Part shown: positions 8,282 to 15,070 of the stretch, piece by piece
Numbering within the stretch: the first letter of the stretch is position 1
How the letters are laid out: every line of letters starts with the position of its first letter
DNA from: Bacteroidales bacterium M5
GTDB taxonomy: Bacteria; Bacteroidota; Bacteroidia; Bacteroidales; Muribaculaceae
Assembly: GCA_001689535.1 (NCBI GenBank)
Contig: LUJP01000047.1
Coordinates: 1 to 26,141 of the forward strand
Length of the DNA: 26,141 nucleotides
Direction: 5' to 3'
Translations under genes and position numbers: made by a program
The notes under the pieces: generated by a model
Told to the model about the DNA's origin: nothing
Database searches by the model: none
Seen by the model: the letters and a program-made list of their open reading frames with translations, nothing else

Positions 8282-8330
8282 AAAAAAATGAAGAGTCCGG
8301 CTTCTATGGGGAGAGGAAACCGGACTTCTA
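8282..8330 (-). terminator. Terminator-like hairpin in the metX leader (candidate attenuator)
   Basis: On the minus strand, AGTCCGG (8326-8320) pairs with CCGGACT (8300-8294) around a 19-nt loop, with partial extension by GAA/TTC. TTC-A-TTTTTTT-A follows (8292-8281). The run of T residues ends about 15 nt before the metX start codon, so the hairpin would stop transcription before metX rather than after a gene. Segment GTCCG (8325-8321) can alternatively pair with CGGAC (8383-8379) inside the leader reading frame, a possible 5-bp antiterminator pairing. Confidence 0.6.
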
Positions 8331-8359
8331 TGTTTTATTGTTTCAGGCATCTGTACGTG

Positions 8360-8491
8360 TCACCATACCTGCGAAATCGTCCGTCTATCCTCCATAATGC
8401 CGTGCATGCCCATCCATTCCATTCGCATACCGCAAATAGAACGTAGCTGATGGAGCTGTGACGGCCGTGAGGGCATTGACTTGAATTCCAT
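8360..8491 (-). CDS. Candidate methionine-rich leader peptide of the metX-hom operon
   Basis: This 43-codon open frame starts at the ATG at 8491; shorter versions could start at 8476 or 8428. It lies wholly within the metX leader. It encodes seven methionines, five of them within 12 codons (MRMEWMGMHGIM, 8428-8393), followed by EDRRTISQVW and TGA. It ends about 30 nt before the terminator-like hairpin. Met is normally about 2 percent of residues, so the cluster is striking directly upstream of methionine genes. By analogy with trp, his and thr leaders, ribosome stalling on Met codons when charged tRNA-Met is scarce would free the CGGAC segment to disrupt the terminator. Translation is not proven, and no strong ribosome binding site is visible, which is usual in this phylum. 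Confidence 0.55.
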   Translation of the reverse strand: MEFKSMPSRPSQLHQLRSICGMRMEWMGMHGIMEDRRTISQVW

Positions 8492-8513
8492 TATTCGGTG
8501 ACTGTTGTTTTCT

Positions 8514-8557
8514 TGGTGAACGAGACGCAAAACTTACGATTTGCAACCTCTTCACCC
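8514..8557 (-). promoter_or_regulatory. 5' stem-loop of the metX leader
   Basis: At the predicted transcript start the minus strand can fold as GGTGAA/TTCACC, then GAG/CTC, then GCAAA/TTTGC around an 8-nt loop (TCGTAAGT), with a small internal loop and one bulge. It is separate from the terminator-like hairpin more than 180 nt downstream. It could stabilise the 5' end or be part of a ligand- or protein-binding structure. It does not resemble the S-box (SAM-I) consensus. Confidence 0.45.
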
Positions 8558-8559
8558 TG

Positions 8560-8591
8560 CAAAGTTAAAAATTATTTCCAATTCCACCAAA
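8560..8591 (-). promoter_or_regulatory. metX-hom promoter (TTTG-N20-TAACTTTG)
   Basis: On the minus strand a -33 TTTG (8591-8588) and a perfect -7 TAACTTTG (8567-8560) are separated by 20 bp, an excellent Bacteroidetes promoter. The predicted start point is near 8556, giving a leader of about 290 nt, unusually long for this phylum. Confidence 0.75.
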
Positions 8592-8632
8592 CCTCCTCAC
8601 AAATTATTATCAACATTACATGATGTGGCGCC

Positions 8633-8660
8633 ACTGAGAGCGTCGGCCTCCGGCCGTCGG
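8633..8660 (+). repeat. Solitary REP unit upstream of the metX promoter
   Basis: The sequence is the plus-orientation form of the B-type unit found in the arrays at the right end of the window: ACTGAGAGCGTCGGC followed by CTCCGGCCGTCG. It differs from the array copies by one base in the head. The palindrome CGGCC-TCC-GGCCG forms the hairpin. Confidence 0.8.
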
Positions 8661-8682
8661 CGAATGACAGCGTAGACCTCAT

Positions 8683-8721
8683 GGAGTTCATGGAGTGGTG
8701 TTCGCGGAGTTCATGGAATGG
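8683..8721. repeat. Direct repeat GGAGTTCATGGARTGG, period 23
   Basis: Two copies (8683-8698 and 8706-8721) differ at one base. The unit is non-coding and lies between the solitary REP unit and the hairpin elements. Confidence 0.7.
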
Positions 8722-8776
8722 CGATATTCCTATCGCCATCTCTTAACAGAAGATTATGCGTCGATAAGGATATCGA
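8718..8776. repeat. Two GATA-NNNN-TATC palindromic hairpins
   Basis: ATGGCGATA-TTCC-TATCGCCAT (8718-8739) is a perfect 9-bp stem. TCGATA-AGGA-TATCGA (8761-8776) is a related 6-bp stem. The second, with flanks GCGTCGATAAGGATATCGAC, recurs at 15269-15288 beside a REP array, so this looks like a second interspersed palindrome family. No gene is seen in 8592-8827. Confidence 0.65.
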
Positions 8777-8827
8777 CACTCCGCGGCCCCAAGCCTCCCA
8801 TCACTCCCAGTACTCCCATTATTCCCA

Positions 8828-10819
8828 TCACTCCTTCCTCTCCAGCCAGGGAAGATTGAAGCGGTAGTGGAGGCCGGAGCTGAGCAGGTGGATGGTGCCG
8901 TCGGGGGTCTGGGTGGCGGCGAGATAGCCGAGGGGTTCGGCGTGGGTCTCGTCCATGGTGAATTCGCCTGTCCAGGCTCCGCCGCTCAGGCGGCGTGACT
9001 GGCCGTCGGTGAGCAGTTTCCTCACGGGCCATGTGCGCCCGTCATCATACGACACCGCCGCATACATGCCGCGGCCGGTAAAGGTCGAGCCGTCAGCGCG
9101 GGTGAATGTCATACCCCTTTCGGCCTCGGGGGTGCGGTCGGGATGGTCGGTGAAGGCCACGAGCAGAATCGGCCCTTCGCGCAGACGCATCAGCACCAGA
9201 CGCTGGCCGCCGTCTATCGGCGGAAATTCAGAAGCGGCATAGTGCCATGTTTTGCCGCGGTCACTGCTGGTGCTCACGGGCATGCGGCGGCGTCCGTCGG
9301 CATTCTTTATGCTGTTGCCGCGCCCCAGGGCCATGAGGGTGCCGTCAGCGAGTTCCACAATTCCGGCGTGGATGCCAGCGATAGTGGTTCCGGTAGTATC
9401 GCGGCCGAACTTGGGCAGCGGGGCACCGTCCCAGGGGTCCTTCCAGGTTTGGCCGCCGTCGGCCGAGAGATGGATCGAAGTGCCGTCGTGGCTTCCGGGC
9501 CCTGCGTCACACAGCTGCACCATCGTGCCGTCACGGAGCACAATCGGGCCTGCAATGGCCTGATGGCGGCGCGTGTGGCGCGGTTCTATGAGGCGGGGCT
9601 CGCTCCAGGTGGCGCCATTGTCGGGCGATACGCGGAGAGCGAGGGCGAGATTCTGCCAGTCGCCCGCAGCTTCCACCCCGTTGAAGTGCCAGAGGTTGCC
9701 GACGCGGTCGGTGAGCAGCGAGCTGCCGGTCATGTTGCGTCCGGGCACCTTGAAGAAGAGACGCGCGGGAGTCCACTCCGAGGCTCCGGGATGCAGACGG
9801 CTCTGCAGCACGGCCATCTCGCGGCCGTTTTCGGCCTCGGCGGTAAACCAGATGGCGAGCAGGTCGCCGTTCTCACACCATGTCACGGCCGGCTGATGGT
9901 TGTGGCCGTAGAAAGGCGTGCCGCTCCCCTTCTCCGGCTGTATCACGAACGGTATCGGCTCAGAGAAGAACGGCTCCGCCGATGTGCGCCACACCATCCG
10001 CGCCTTCGCCACCGTGGAATCAGCGGCCGGTATGGCTGAGAAGCCCGACGGCACGGGCTCCACGTCGGTCTCCACTATGCGGAAACCGGTGAGCGAGTGG
10101 CTGTCGGTGGGTATCATGGCCATGCGGCGCGATGACGCGAGATATTTCACCGGAGTGTGGTGCGAGCCGCCGCGGGTCACGCGGTAAAGGCCCTCCTTCG
10201 GACCGCCGGGGTTCGTGGCCGGGCTATCGGTATAGCCTCCATACCAGTCCATACACCATTCCTCCACGCCGCCGTGCATGCCGCGCAGTCCCCACGGATT
10301 GGGGGCGAAACCGTCGGCGCGGAGATCGGCCGGAGCATAGTCGCGCGCTATGGTCTGATGGCGCTGCTCCGAGGCGGGGAGCGTGTCGCCCGTCCAGTAA
10401 GGGGTAGACGATCCGGCGCGGCAGGCATATTCCCATTCGGCCTCGGTGGGGAGGCGGAACCGGTGTCCGGTCACTGCGCTCAGGGCGCGGCAGTAGGCCA
10501 GAGCCTGGTCGTAGGTCACGTTCACCACCGCGTCGTCATCGGCCGTGGATATTCCGGCGTCGAGGCCGCGGAGAGCGCGGTGGCGGGGAAAGAACTGTTC
10601 ATACTGGGCGTTGGTTATCTCGCCGGCGCTCATGCCGAAGGGCTTGGTGAATGTCACGCGGTGGCGCGGAGCCTCGTCGGCAAACACTCCCCCGTCGGTG
10701 CTGCCCATGGTAAAGCTTCCGGCGGGAATGGTGACCATTTCGGGCACGGTCACCTGTGCGGTTGCGGTCGCCGCCATCAGAAGCGCGGCCGCCAGTATAG
10801 CTGTCTGTCTCATAATCAT
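8828..10819 (-). CDS. SUMF1-like domain fused to BNR/sialidase-like propeller, secreted
   Basis: The 663-residue protein has a signal peptide (about 1-21, ending ATAQ). Residues about 25-250 form a formylglycine-generating-enzyme (SUMF1) fold: RLPTEAEWEYACRAG, GGVEEWCMDW and RVTRGGSHH. Residues about 275-660 form a sialidase-like beta-propeller with four Asp boxes: SPDNGATW (398), SADGGQTW (452), SSDRGKTW (518) and SYDDGRTW (590). The region after RGGS lacks the cysteine pair used by true aerobic formylglycine enzymes, and no FRIP-type sialidase motif is visible, so neither activity is certain. The start ATG overlaps the TGA of the upstream sulfatase gene (ATGA), which indicates translational coupling. 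A joint role in host or dietary sulfated glycan breakdown is likely but inferred. Confidence 0.88.
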   Translation of the reverse strand: MIMRQTAILAAALLMAATATAQVTVPEMVTIPAGSFTMGSTDGGVFADEAPRHRVTFTKPFGMSAGEITNAQYEQFFPRHRALRGLDAGISTADDDAVVNVTYDQALAYCRALSAVTGHRFRLPTEAEWEYACRAGSSTPYWTGDTLPASEQRHQTIARDYAPADLRADGFAPNPWGLRGMHGGVEEWCMDWYGGYTDSPATNPGGPKEGLYRVTRGGSHHTPVKYLASSRRMAMIPTDSHSLTGFRIVETDVEPVPSGFSAIPAADSTVAKARMVWRTSAEPFFSEPIPFVIQPEKGSGTPFYGHNHQPAVTWCENGDLLAIWFTAEAENGREMAVLQSRLHPGASEWTPARLFFKVPGRNMTGSSLLTDRVGNLWHFNGVEAAGDWQNLALALRVSPDNGATWSEPRLIEPRHTRRHQAIAGPIVLRDGTMVQLCDAGPGSHDGTSIHLSADGGQTWKDPWDGAPLPKFGRDTTGTTIAGIHAGIVELADGTLMALGRGNSIKNADGRRRMPVSTSSDRGKTWHYAASEFPPIDGGQRLVLMRLREGPILLVAFTDHPDRTPEAERGMTFTRADGSTFTGRGMYAAVSYDDGRTWPVRKLLTDGQSRRLSGGAWTGEFTMDETHAEPLGYLAATQTPDGTIHLLSSGLHYRFNLPWLERKE

Positions 10820-12381
10820 ATTTCATCGGGCCACGGGCACGGACGGCCTGTGGCGGTTACTGTGGGGCGCTGGGCGCCGCGCTCGCGCAGGAGCGTACCC
10901 AGCCGCTCCGACATCATGCGGGTAACCTCGGGCCTCTCTTTGGCCAGGTTGTGGAGCTCGCTTATGTCGTCGGGTATGTTGTAGAGCTGTTTTTCGCCTG
11001 TGGCGTAGTTGTATATGAGTTTCCAGGGGCCGCGGCGCAGGGCGCAGTTCAGGTTTATGCCCGGGCCTTCGTTGCCCCAGATGTTGGGGAAGTTCCACAC
11101 AATCTCGCGTTCCGGACCGCCTGGCTGTTCGCCGCCCTTGATCAGCGGAACGAAGCTGAAACCGTCAAGCGGCTTGGCGGGGTCTGACTTATGCTCGGCC
11201 CCGGCCATCTCGAGTATTGTGGGATAGAAATCCTCTATCATCAGGTAGCCGTCGGTCTCCGAGCCGGGCTTAGTCACGCCGGGCCAGCGCACGAGCAGCG
11301 GCTCGCGTATGCCGCCCTCCATCATCGACCCCTTGCCGCTCTGCAGCGGAGCGTTCTGCCAATACAGGCGTCCGTCGCGCCATCCCGGGTCGGTGGCCAG
11401 GCCGCCGTTGTCGCTCATAAATATTATTATGGTGCGGTCCGCGCGGCCGTTGCGCTCTACCCAGTCCATGATGTCGCCCAGACTCTTGTCCATGCCCTCT
11501 ATCAGCGAGGCATAGGCGGCTTCTTTCTCGCTCAGGCCCTCGTCAATGTATTTCTGATAGTAGCGCGGGTCGCGGTCTATGGGTATGTGTATGGCGTAGT
11601 GGGACATATAGAGGAAATATGGCTGGGCGTATTTCGCCGCTTTATCCAGAGCCTTGAGGGCTTCCTGGGTGAGGGCTTCGGTGACAAACGTTCCCGAGCC
11701 CCAGTATTTTTCCAGACCGGGCACGGCGTTGAAGGCATAGTGGGTGCCGTCGGGGTTGTGGCCGTAGTTTTTTTCGCTCAGATAGGTGGCGAGGCCGCCG
11801 GCGGCGTGTCCGGCTATATTCACCTCGAATCCCCAGTGGTGGGGATCCTCGCCGGGCGTATCCATGGCGCCCAGGTGGGCTTTGCCGCAATGGATTGTGT
11901 GGTAGCCGGCGTCGCGAAGGTCGTCAACAAACGAGCGGCCCACGTAGCTGCGCGGAATGCCGGGAGTCTGCTGCACACCGTTCACGTTCCACTCTGGCAG
12001 AGTGAGGCTGTCGCACTGTATGTCGGTGGACTGGTCGCGGGCCATGGTCCAGTTGGTCACGCGGTGGCGCGCGGCGTTGGCGCCGGTGATGAGGCTGCAG
12101 CGCGTGGGCGAGCTCACGGGGCAGGCATAGGCCTGGGTAAACTTCATGCCCGAGGCGGCGAGGCGCTCCATATTCGGAGTGTGGTAGGCGCGGTTGTAGG
12201 GAGTCTTTTCTTTCCAGAAGGGCACCGAAGTGTCCTGCCACCCCATGTCATCGACCATAAACAGTATGATGTCGGGGCGGTCCGGGGGTGCGACGGCCGC
12301 AGAGTCGGCAGCCGCCGCATTACCTGCCGCGCAGAGCGCCGGGAGCGCTGCCACTGCCGGCAGCAGTGTGGTTTTTTTCAT
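10816..12381 (-). CDS. Sulfatase of the formylglycine family, serine type, exported
   Basis: This is a type I sulfatase of about 521 residues. From the chosen start (12381) a signal peptide runs to the AAAADS region. Metal-binding Asp44-Asp45 lie in MVDDMG. The modification motif is SSPTR, with Ser90 as the residue converted to formylglycine. Lys167 (CGKAHLG), His-containing SHYAIHIP, Asp324-Asn325 (MSDNGG) and Lys350 (GKGSMMEGG) follow the family pattern. Because the modified residue is serine, maturation would need a radical-SAM anaerobic sulfatase maturase; none is encoded here. In-frame ATGs at 12390 and 12399 are alternatives. The frame continues upstream into a REP unit, which I exclude. 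It is coupled to the downstream SUMF1-like/BNR gene. The substrate is unknown. Confidence 0.9.
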   Translation of the reverse strand: MKKTTLLPAVAALPALCAAGNAAAADSAAVAPPDRPDIILFMVDDMGWQDTSVPFWKEKTPYNRAYHTPNMERLAASGMKFTQAYACPVSSPTRCSLITGANAARHRVTNWTMARDQSTDIQCDSLTLPEWNVNGVQQTPGIPRSYVGRSFVDDLRDAGYHTIHCGKAHLGAMDTPGEDPHHWGFEVNIAGHAAGGLATYLSEKNYGHNPDGTHYAFNAVPGLEKYWGSGTFVTEALTQEALKALDKAAKYAQPYFLYMSHYAIHIPIDRDPRYYQKYIDEGLSEKEAAYASLIEGMDKSLGDIMDWVERNGRADRTIIIFMSDNGGLATDPGWRDGRLYWQNAPLQSGKGSMMEGGIREPLLVRWPGVTKPGSETDGYLMIEDFYPTILEMAGAEHKSDPAKPLDGFSFVPLIKGGEQPGGPEREIVWNFPNIWGNEGPGINLNCALRRGPWKLIYNYATGEKQLYNIPDDISELHNLAKERPEVTRMMSERLGTLLRERGAQRPTVTATGRPCPWPDEI

Positions 12382-12402
12382 GGCATTCATCTTTTTCATA
12401 CG

Positions 12403-12410
12403 CAAATATA
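12403..12410 (-). promoter_or_regulatory. -7 element (TATATTTG) for the sulfatase operon
   Basis: This is a perfect TAnnTTTG on the minus strand. The start point would fall near 12399, on top of the first candidate ATG, so translation from 12390 or 12381 with a very short leader is more likely. The -33 match is poor. Confidence 0.5.
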
Positions 12411-12442
12411 ACACTTTTCGGCAAACCCAGGCGCAATGGGAA

Positions 12443-12576
12443 TACTGGGAGGGTCGGCGTCCCCGCCGACCGATGCGGCCGATTGGAATTATTGGAATAA
12501 TCATAGCTATCTGAGCCATTACTCCCATTGCGCCCATCGCTCCCAGCGGTCGGCGGGGACGCCGACCCTCCCAGTA
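12443..12576. repeat. Perfect 30-bp inverted pair of REP units (BIME-like)
   Basis: The 30 bases 12443-12472 (beginning TACTGGGAGGGTCGGCG) are repeated exactly in inverted orientation at 12547-12576, with a 74-bp spacer. Both are A-type REP units of the family that surrounds the transposase at the right end. A shorter inverted match (GCGCAATGGGA and TCCCATTGCGC) is nested around them. The pair sits upstream of the sulfatase promoter in the divergent intergenic region. Confidence 0.9.
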
Positions 12577-12632
12577 CTTCCAGTCCTCCCAGCTCTCCAC
12601 ATTTCCCTAAAAATCAACATGGTTTAAAATTA

Positions 12633-12670
12633 CCCCCCCCCAGATTTAACATAATTTAACGGGGGGGGGG
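12633..12670. repeat. C9 and G10 homopolymer tracts
   Basis: Nine C (12633-12641) and ten G (12661-12670) are separated by a 19-bp AT-rich spacer. They can form a hairpin with CATTTTT after it. The G tract ends about 22 bp before the -7 box of the fimbrial operon, so it abuts the -33 position. Such tracts commonly vary in length by slippage. Confidence 0.85.
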
Positions 12671-12692
12671 CATTTTTAAGGTTTTGGTTTGT

Positions 12693-12700
12693 TAACTTTG
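12693..12700 (+). promoter_or_regulatory. -7 element (TAACTTTG) upstream of the fimbrial locus
   Basis: This is a perfect TAnnTTTG with predicted start near 12704. No TTTG is present at -33; that position is taken up by the end of the G tract and GCATTTTT. It is the best promoter candidate for the locus, about 300 bp from the first gene. Confidence 0.55.
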
Positions 12701-12721
12701 CGGTCGTTGCAGAGGCAATAA

Positions 12722-12744
12722 CCGGCTTTGCCGGCGATTTTTTT
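12722..12744 (+). terminator. Early intrinsic terminator in the fimbrial operon leader
   Basis: CCGGC-TTT-GCCGG (12722-12734) is followed by CGA and seven T. It would end a transcript begun at 12704 after about 40 nt. It must therefore be bypassed, or another promoter must serve the genes. It could be an attenuator or the end of a tiny RNA. Confidence 0.65.
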
Positions 12745-12797
12745 GAATAATTTTCGGATTTTCGCAGACCTCATCTTTGCCTTCAAAGATTTTCACC

Positions 12798-12841
12798 ACT
12801 AATAGTATTAGTCACACTACTATTAGTATTAGTCACACTAC
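12798..12841. promoter_or_regulatory. Tandem operator-like palindromes, 21-bp period
   Basis: ACTAATA-G-TATTAGT (12798-12812) is a perfect 15-bp palindrome. A second copy, ACTATTA-G-TATTAGT (12819-12833), has one mismatch. The 17-bp stretch AGTATTAGTCACACTAC is repeated exactly at 12804-12820 and 12825-12841. The 21-bp period is two helical turns, as expected for cooperative dimers on one DNA face. The rest of 12842-13005 shows nothing I can name. Confidence 0.55.
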
Positions 12842-13005
12842 CGTATCTAATCCAGAAATCAGATTTCGCCATCGCGGCTCTCTCCCCCATCGGCTTTTAT
12901 CAAGCCGTCTGTCGGACCGATTCCCCGCAGCAAAGCTCCTTTGAACCCCTGAATCACCACGTCAGAAATTATTATCACAGAAAACCATACGTAATTTACC
13001 AAGCA

Positions 13006-13593
13006 ATGAAACTATTAAGCAGTCTAATGCTTGCCCTCGCCCTGAGCACGGCCACCCTGACGGCCTCGGCCCAGCAGTTCGGGCTTAAGACCAACCTGCT
13101 CTACGACGCCACGGCAACCGTCAATCTCGGCGCCGAGATGCGCGTGGCACCCCGCTGGTCAATCGACGTCTCCGGCAACCTCAACGCCTGGAGCATCAAC
13201 AATCACAAATGGAAACACTGGCTCGTGCAGCCCGAGGCCCGCTACTGGTTCTGCGACGCAACGGCCGGCCACTTCGTGGGCGCGCACCTGCTCGGCGGAC
13301 AGTACAACATCGGCAATATCGACATGGGCGACTTCAAGTTTCTCGGCACCAATCTGGCCGGGCTGAAGGACCACCGCTACCAGGGATGGTTTGTGGGCGC
13401 AGGCGTGGCCTATGGCTACACCTGGATTCTCGGACGCCACTGGAACCTCGAGGCCGAGCTGGGCATCGGCTGGATCCACACCCGTTTTGACAAGTATCCA
13501 TGCACCAAGTGCGGCACCAAGATCTACTCTGACCGCGTGCACAATTACGTGGGCCCCACAAAGCTGGCTCTCAACCTGGTATACATTTTCTAA
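13006..13593 (+). CDS. DUF3575 family outer-membrane-type protein of the fimbrial locus
   Basis: The 195-residue exported protein has a signal peptide (1-22, cut likely after ASA, leaving QQFGLKTN). The mature part has alternating hydrophobic strands with aromatic ends and a terminal Phe (LNLVYIF*), typical of a small outer-membrane beta-barrel. NLLYDATATVNLGAEMRVAPRW and the CTKCG motif near the end match DUF3575 proteins as I know them, which often accompany Bacteroidales fimbriae. The role may be envelope attachment or assembly; it is not established. The next gene starts 21 bp downstream. Confidence 0.85.
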   Translation: MKLLSSLMLALALSTATLTASAQQFGLKTNLLYDATATVNLGAEMRVAPRWSIDVSGNLNAWSINNHKWKHWLVQPEARYWFCDATAGHFVGAHLLGGQYNIGNIDMGDFKFLGTNLAGLKDHRYQGWFVGAGVAYGYTWILGRHWNLEAELGIGWIHTRFDKYPCTKCGTKIYSDRVHNYVGPTKLALNLVYIF

Positions 13594-13614
13594 ACTTCCA
13601 ATCAGTAATCCCAA

Positions 13615-15066
13615 ATGAAACATCTGATTTCAATCATAGCCCTTGCGGCCGCCGCAGCCTCGGCAGCTGCCGCCGTCAAGACCCCTATGCAGGCCGACGT
13701 GAAGATCGCCGACCCTCAGGCCCGCGCTCTCGTGAGCAAGCTGGTTGTGGAGCGCAGCCAGAATATCCTCTTTGTAAAGGCCGACCTCTCAACTGCCCAG
13801 CTTCCCGCAGGCACCAACAGCGAGGTGTGGATGCAGCCCGTGCTCTCGGCCGGCGATTCGTCGGTGGTGCTCCCCGCCGTGGCAGTGGCCGGACGCAACC
13901 GCTTCTATCAGGGTCAGCGCAACCACACTGACCGTCAGCCAGGACTGGAATGGATACGCCGCACCGCACGCGACATGACCATCCCCTACGAGGCCCAGGT
14001 GCCTTACCGCCCCTGGATGGACGGCGCGCACCTCTCCATGTCACTCACCACCCGCGGATGCTGCGGCAACCCTGAGGACGACCGCACCGTGGCCCTCACT
14101 GACGTGACGTTTGCCCCCGTGGTGTTCCACCCCTCGTTCCTCTGGATCGCACCGACGGCCGAGGGCGTCAAGACCCGCGAGATCTCGGGCCGCGCATTCA
14201 TCGACTTCCCCGTGAACAAGACCGACATCCGGCCCGACTACCGCCGCAACACCGCGGAACTGGCCAAGATACGCGCCTCGATCGACTCAGTGCGCAACGA
14301 CAAGGACGTCACCGCACGCTCCCTCTCCATCCATGGCTACGCTTCGCCCGAAGGCTCCCTGGCCCTCAACGAGCGCCTGGCCAAGGGCCGCACCGAGGCC
14401 CTGAAAGCCTACGTTGACGGTCTATACCACTTCGAACCCGGCTTCATCCGCACCGACTGGACCGCCGAGGACTGGGACGGCCTCCGTGCATGGCTGGCCG
14501 AAAGATCCATGCCTCAGGCCCAGGAGATTATAGCCATTATCGACGGCCCTCTGGCCCCCGACGCCCGCGAGTGGAAGATCAAGAAGACCTACCCCGAACA
14601 GTATGCCGTGCTGCTGCGCGACGTTTATCCGGGCCTGCGTCACTCCGACTACCGCATAGAATATACCGTTCGCGCATTCACCACTGCCGAGGAGATTCTG
14701 CAGGTTGCCGCCACACGTCCGCAGCACCTCTCACTCTCCGAGTTCTTCACCGGTGCCAAGGCGCTCCCCGAAGGCTCCAAAGAGTTCGCCTACCTGTTTG
14801 AGACCGCCGCCCGCATGTATCCCGAAAGCGAGATAGCATCACTCAACGCCGCCAACGCCGCAATGGCCCAGGGCGCTCTCGACAACGCCGAGCGCTACCT
14901 GGCAGGAGCAGGCGACGGCCCCGAAGCCATCTACGCCCGCGGCAACCTCGAGGCCCTGCGCGGCAACTATGCCGCCGCCCGCACCTATTTCCAGCAGGCT
15001 GCCCGCCTCAAAGTGGCCGACGCCCCCGCCGCCCTCACCCAGATCGACGAGCTCGAAAGCTACTAA
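13615..15066 (+). CDS. DUF3868 family protein with OmpA-like motif and TPR-like tail
   Basis: At 483 residues, the protein has an Ala-rich signal peptide (about 1-20). An N-terminal DUF3868-type region is followed at about residues 235-265 by an OmpA-like peptidoglycan-binding signature (SIHGYASPEGSLALNERLAKGR). The last 120 residues are helical repeats resembling TPR (AYLFETAARMYPESEIASLNAANAAMAQGALDN region). Family members are commonly encoded beside DUF3575 and fimbrillin genes. A role linking the fimbrial machinery to the cell wall is inferred from the OmpA motif. The gene is GC-rich with native codon use. A REP array begins 4 bp after the stop and separates it from the major fimbrillin gene. 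Confidence 0.83.
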   Translation: MKHLISIIALAAAAASAAAAVKTPMQADVKIADPQARALVSKLVVERSQNILFVKADLSTAQLPAGTNSEVWMQPVLSAGDSSVVLPAVAVAGRNRFYQGQRNHTDRQPGLEWIRRTARDMTIPYEAQVPYRPWMDGAHLSMSLTTRGCCGNPEDDRTVALTDVTFAPVVFHPSFLWIAPTAEGVKTREISGRAFIDFPVNKTDIRPDYRRNTAELAKIRASIDSVRNDKDVTARSLSIHGYASPEGSLALNERLAKGRTEALKAYVDGLYHFEPGFIRTDWTAEDWDGLRAWLAERSMPQAQEIIAIIDGPLAPDAREWKIKKTYPEQYAVLLRDVYPGLRHSDYRIEYTVRAFTTAEEILQVAATRPQHLSLSEFFTGAKALPEGSKEFAYLFETAARMYPESEIASLNAANAAMAQGALDNAERYLAGAGDGPEAIYARGNLEALRGNYAAARTYFQQAARLKVADAPAALTQIDELESY

Positions 15067-15070
15067 GGCA

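Noticed and set aside
8267..8556. SAM-I (S-box) or SAM-II riboswitch upstream of metX.
   Set aside because: The conserved core sequences of these riboswitches are not visible. The Met-codon frame and terminator explain the leader better.
12443..12576. Invertible promoter switch bounded by 30-bp inverted repeats.
   Set aside because: The arms are REP units, the 74-bp spacer has no TAnnTTTG promoter in either direction, and no recombinase gene is near.
12382..12600. Longer N-terminus for the sulfatase, starting at 12600.
   Set aside because: It translates the inverted REP pair and precedes a clear signal peptide. The promoter-like box at 12403-12410 lies inside it.
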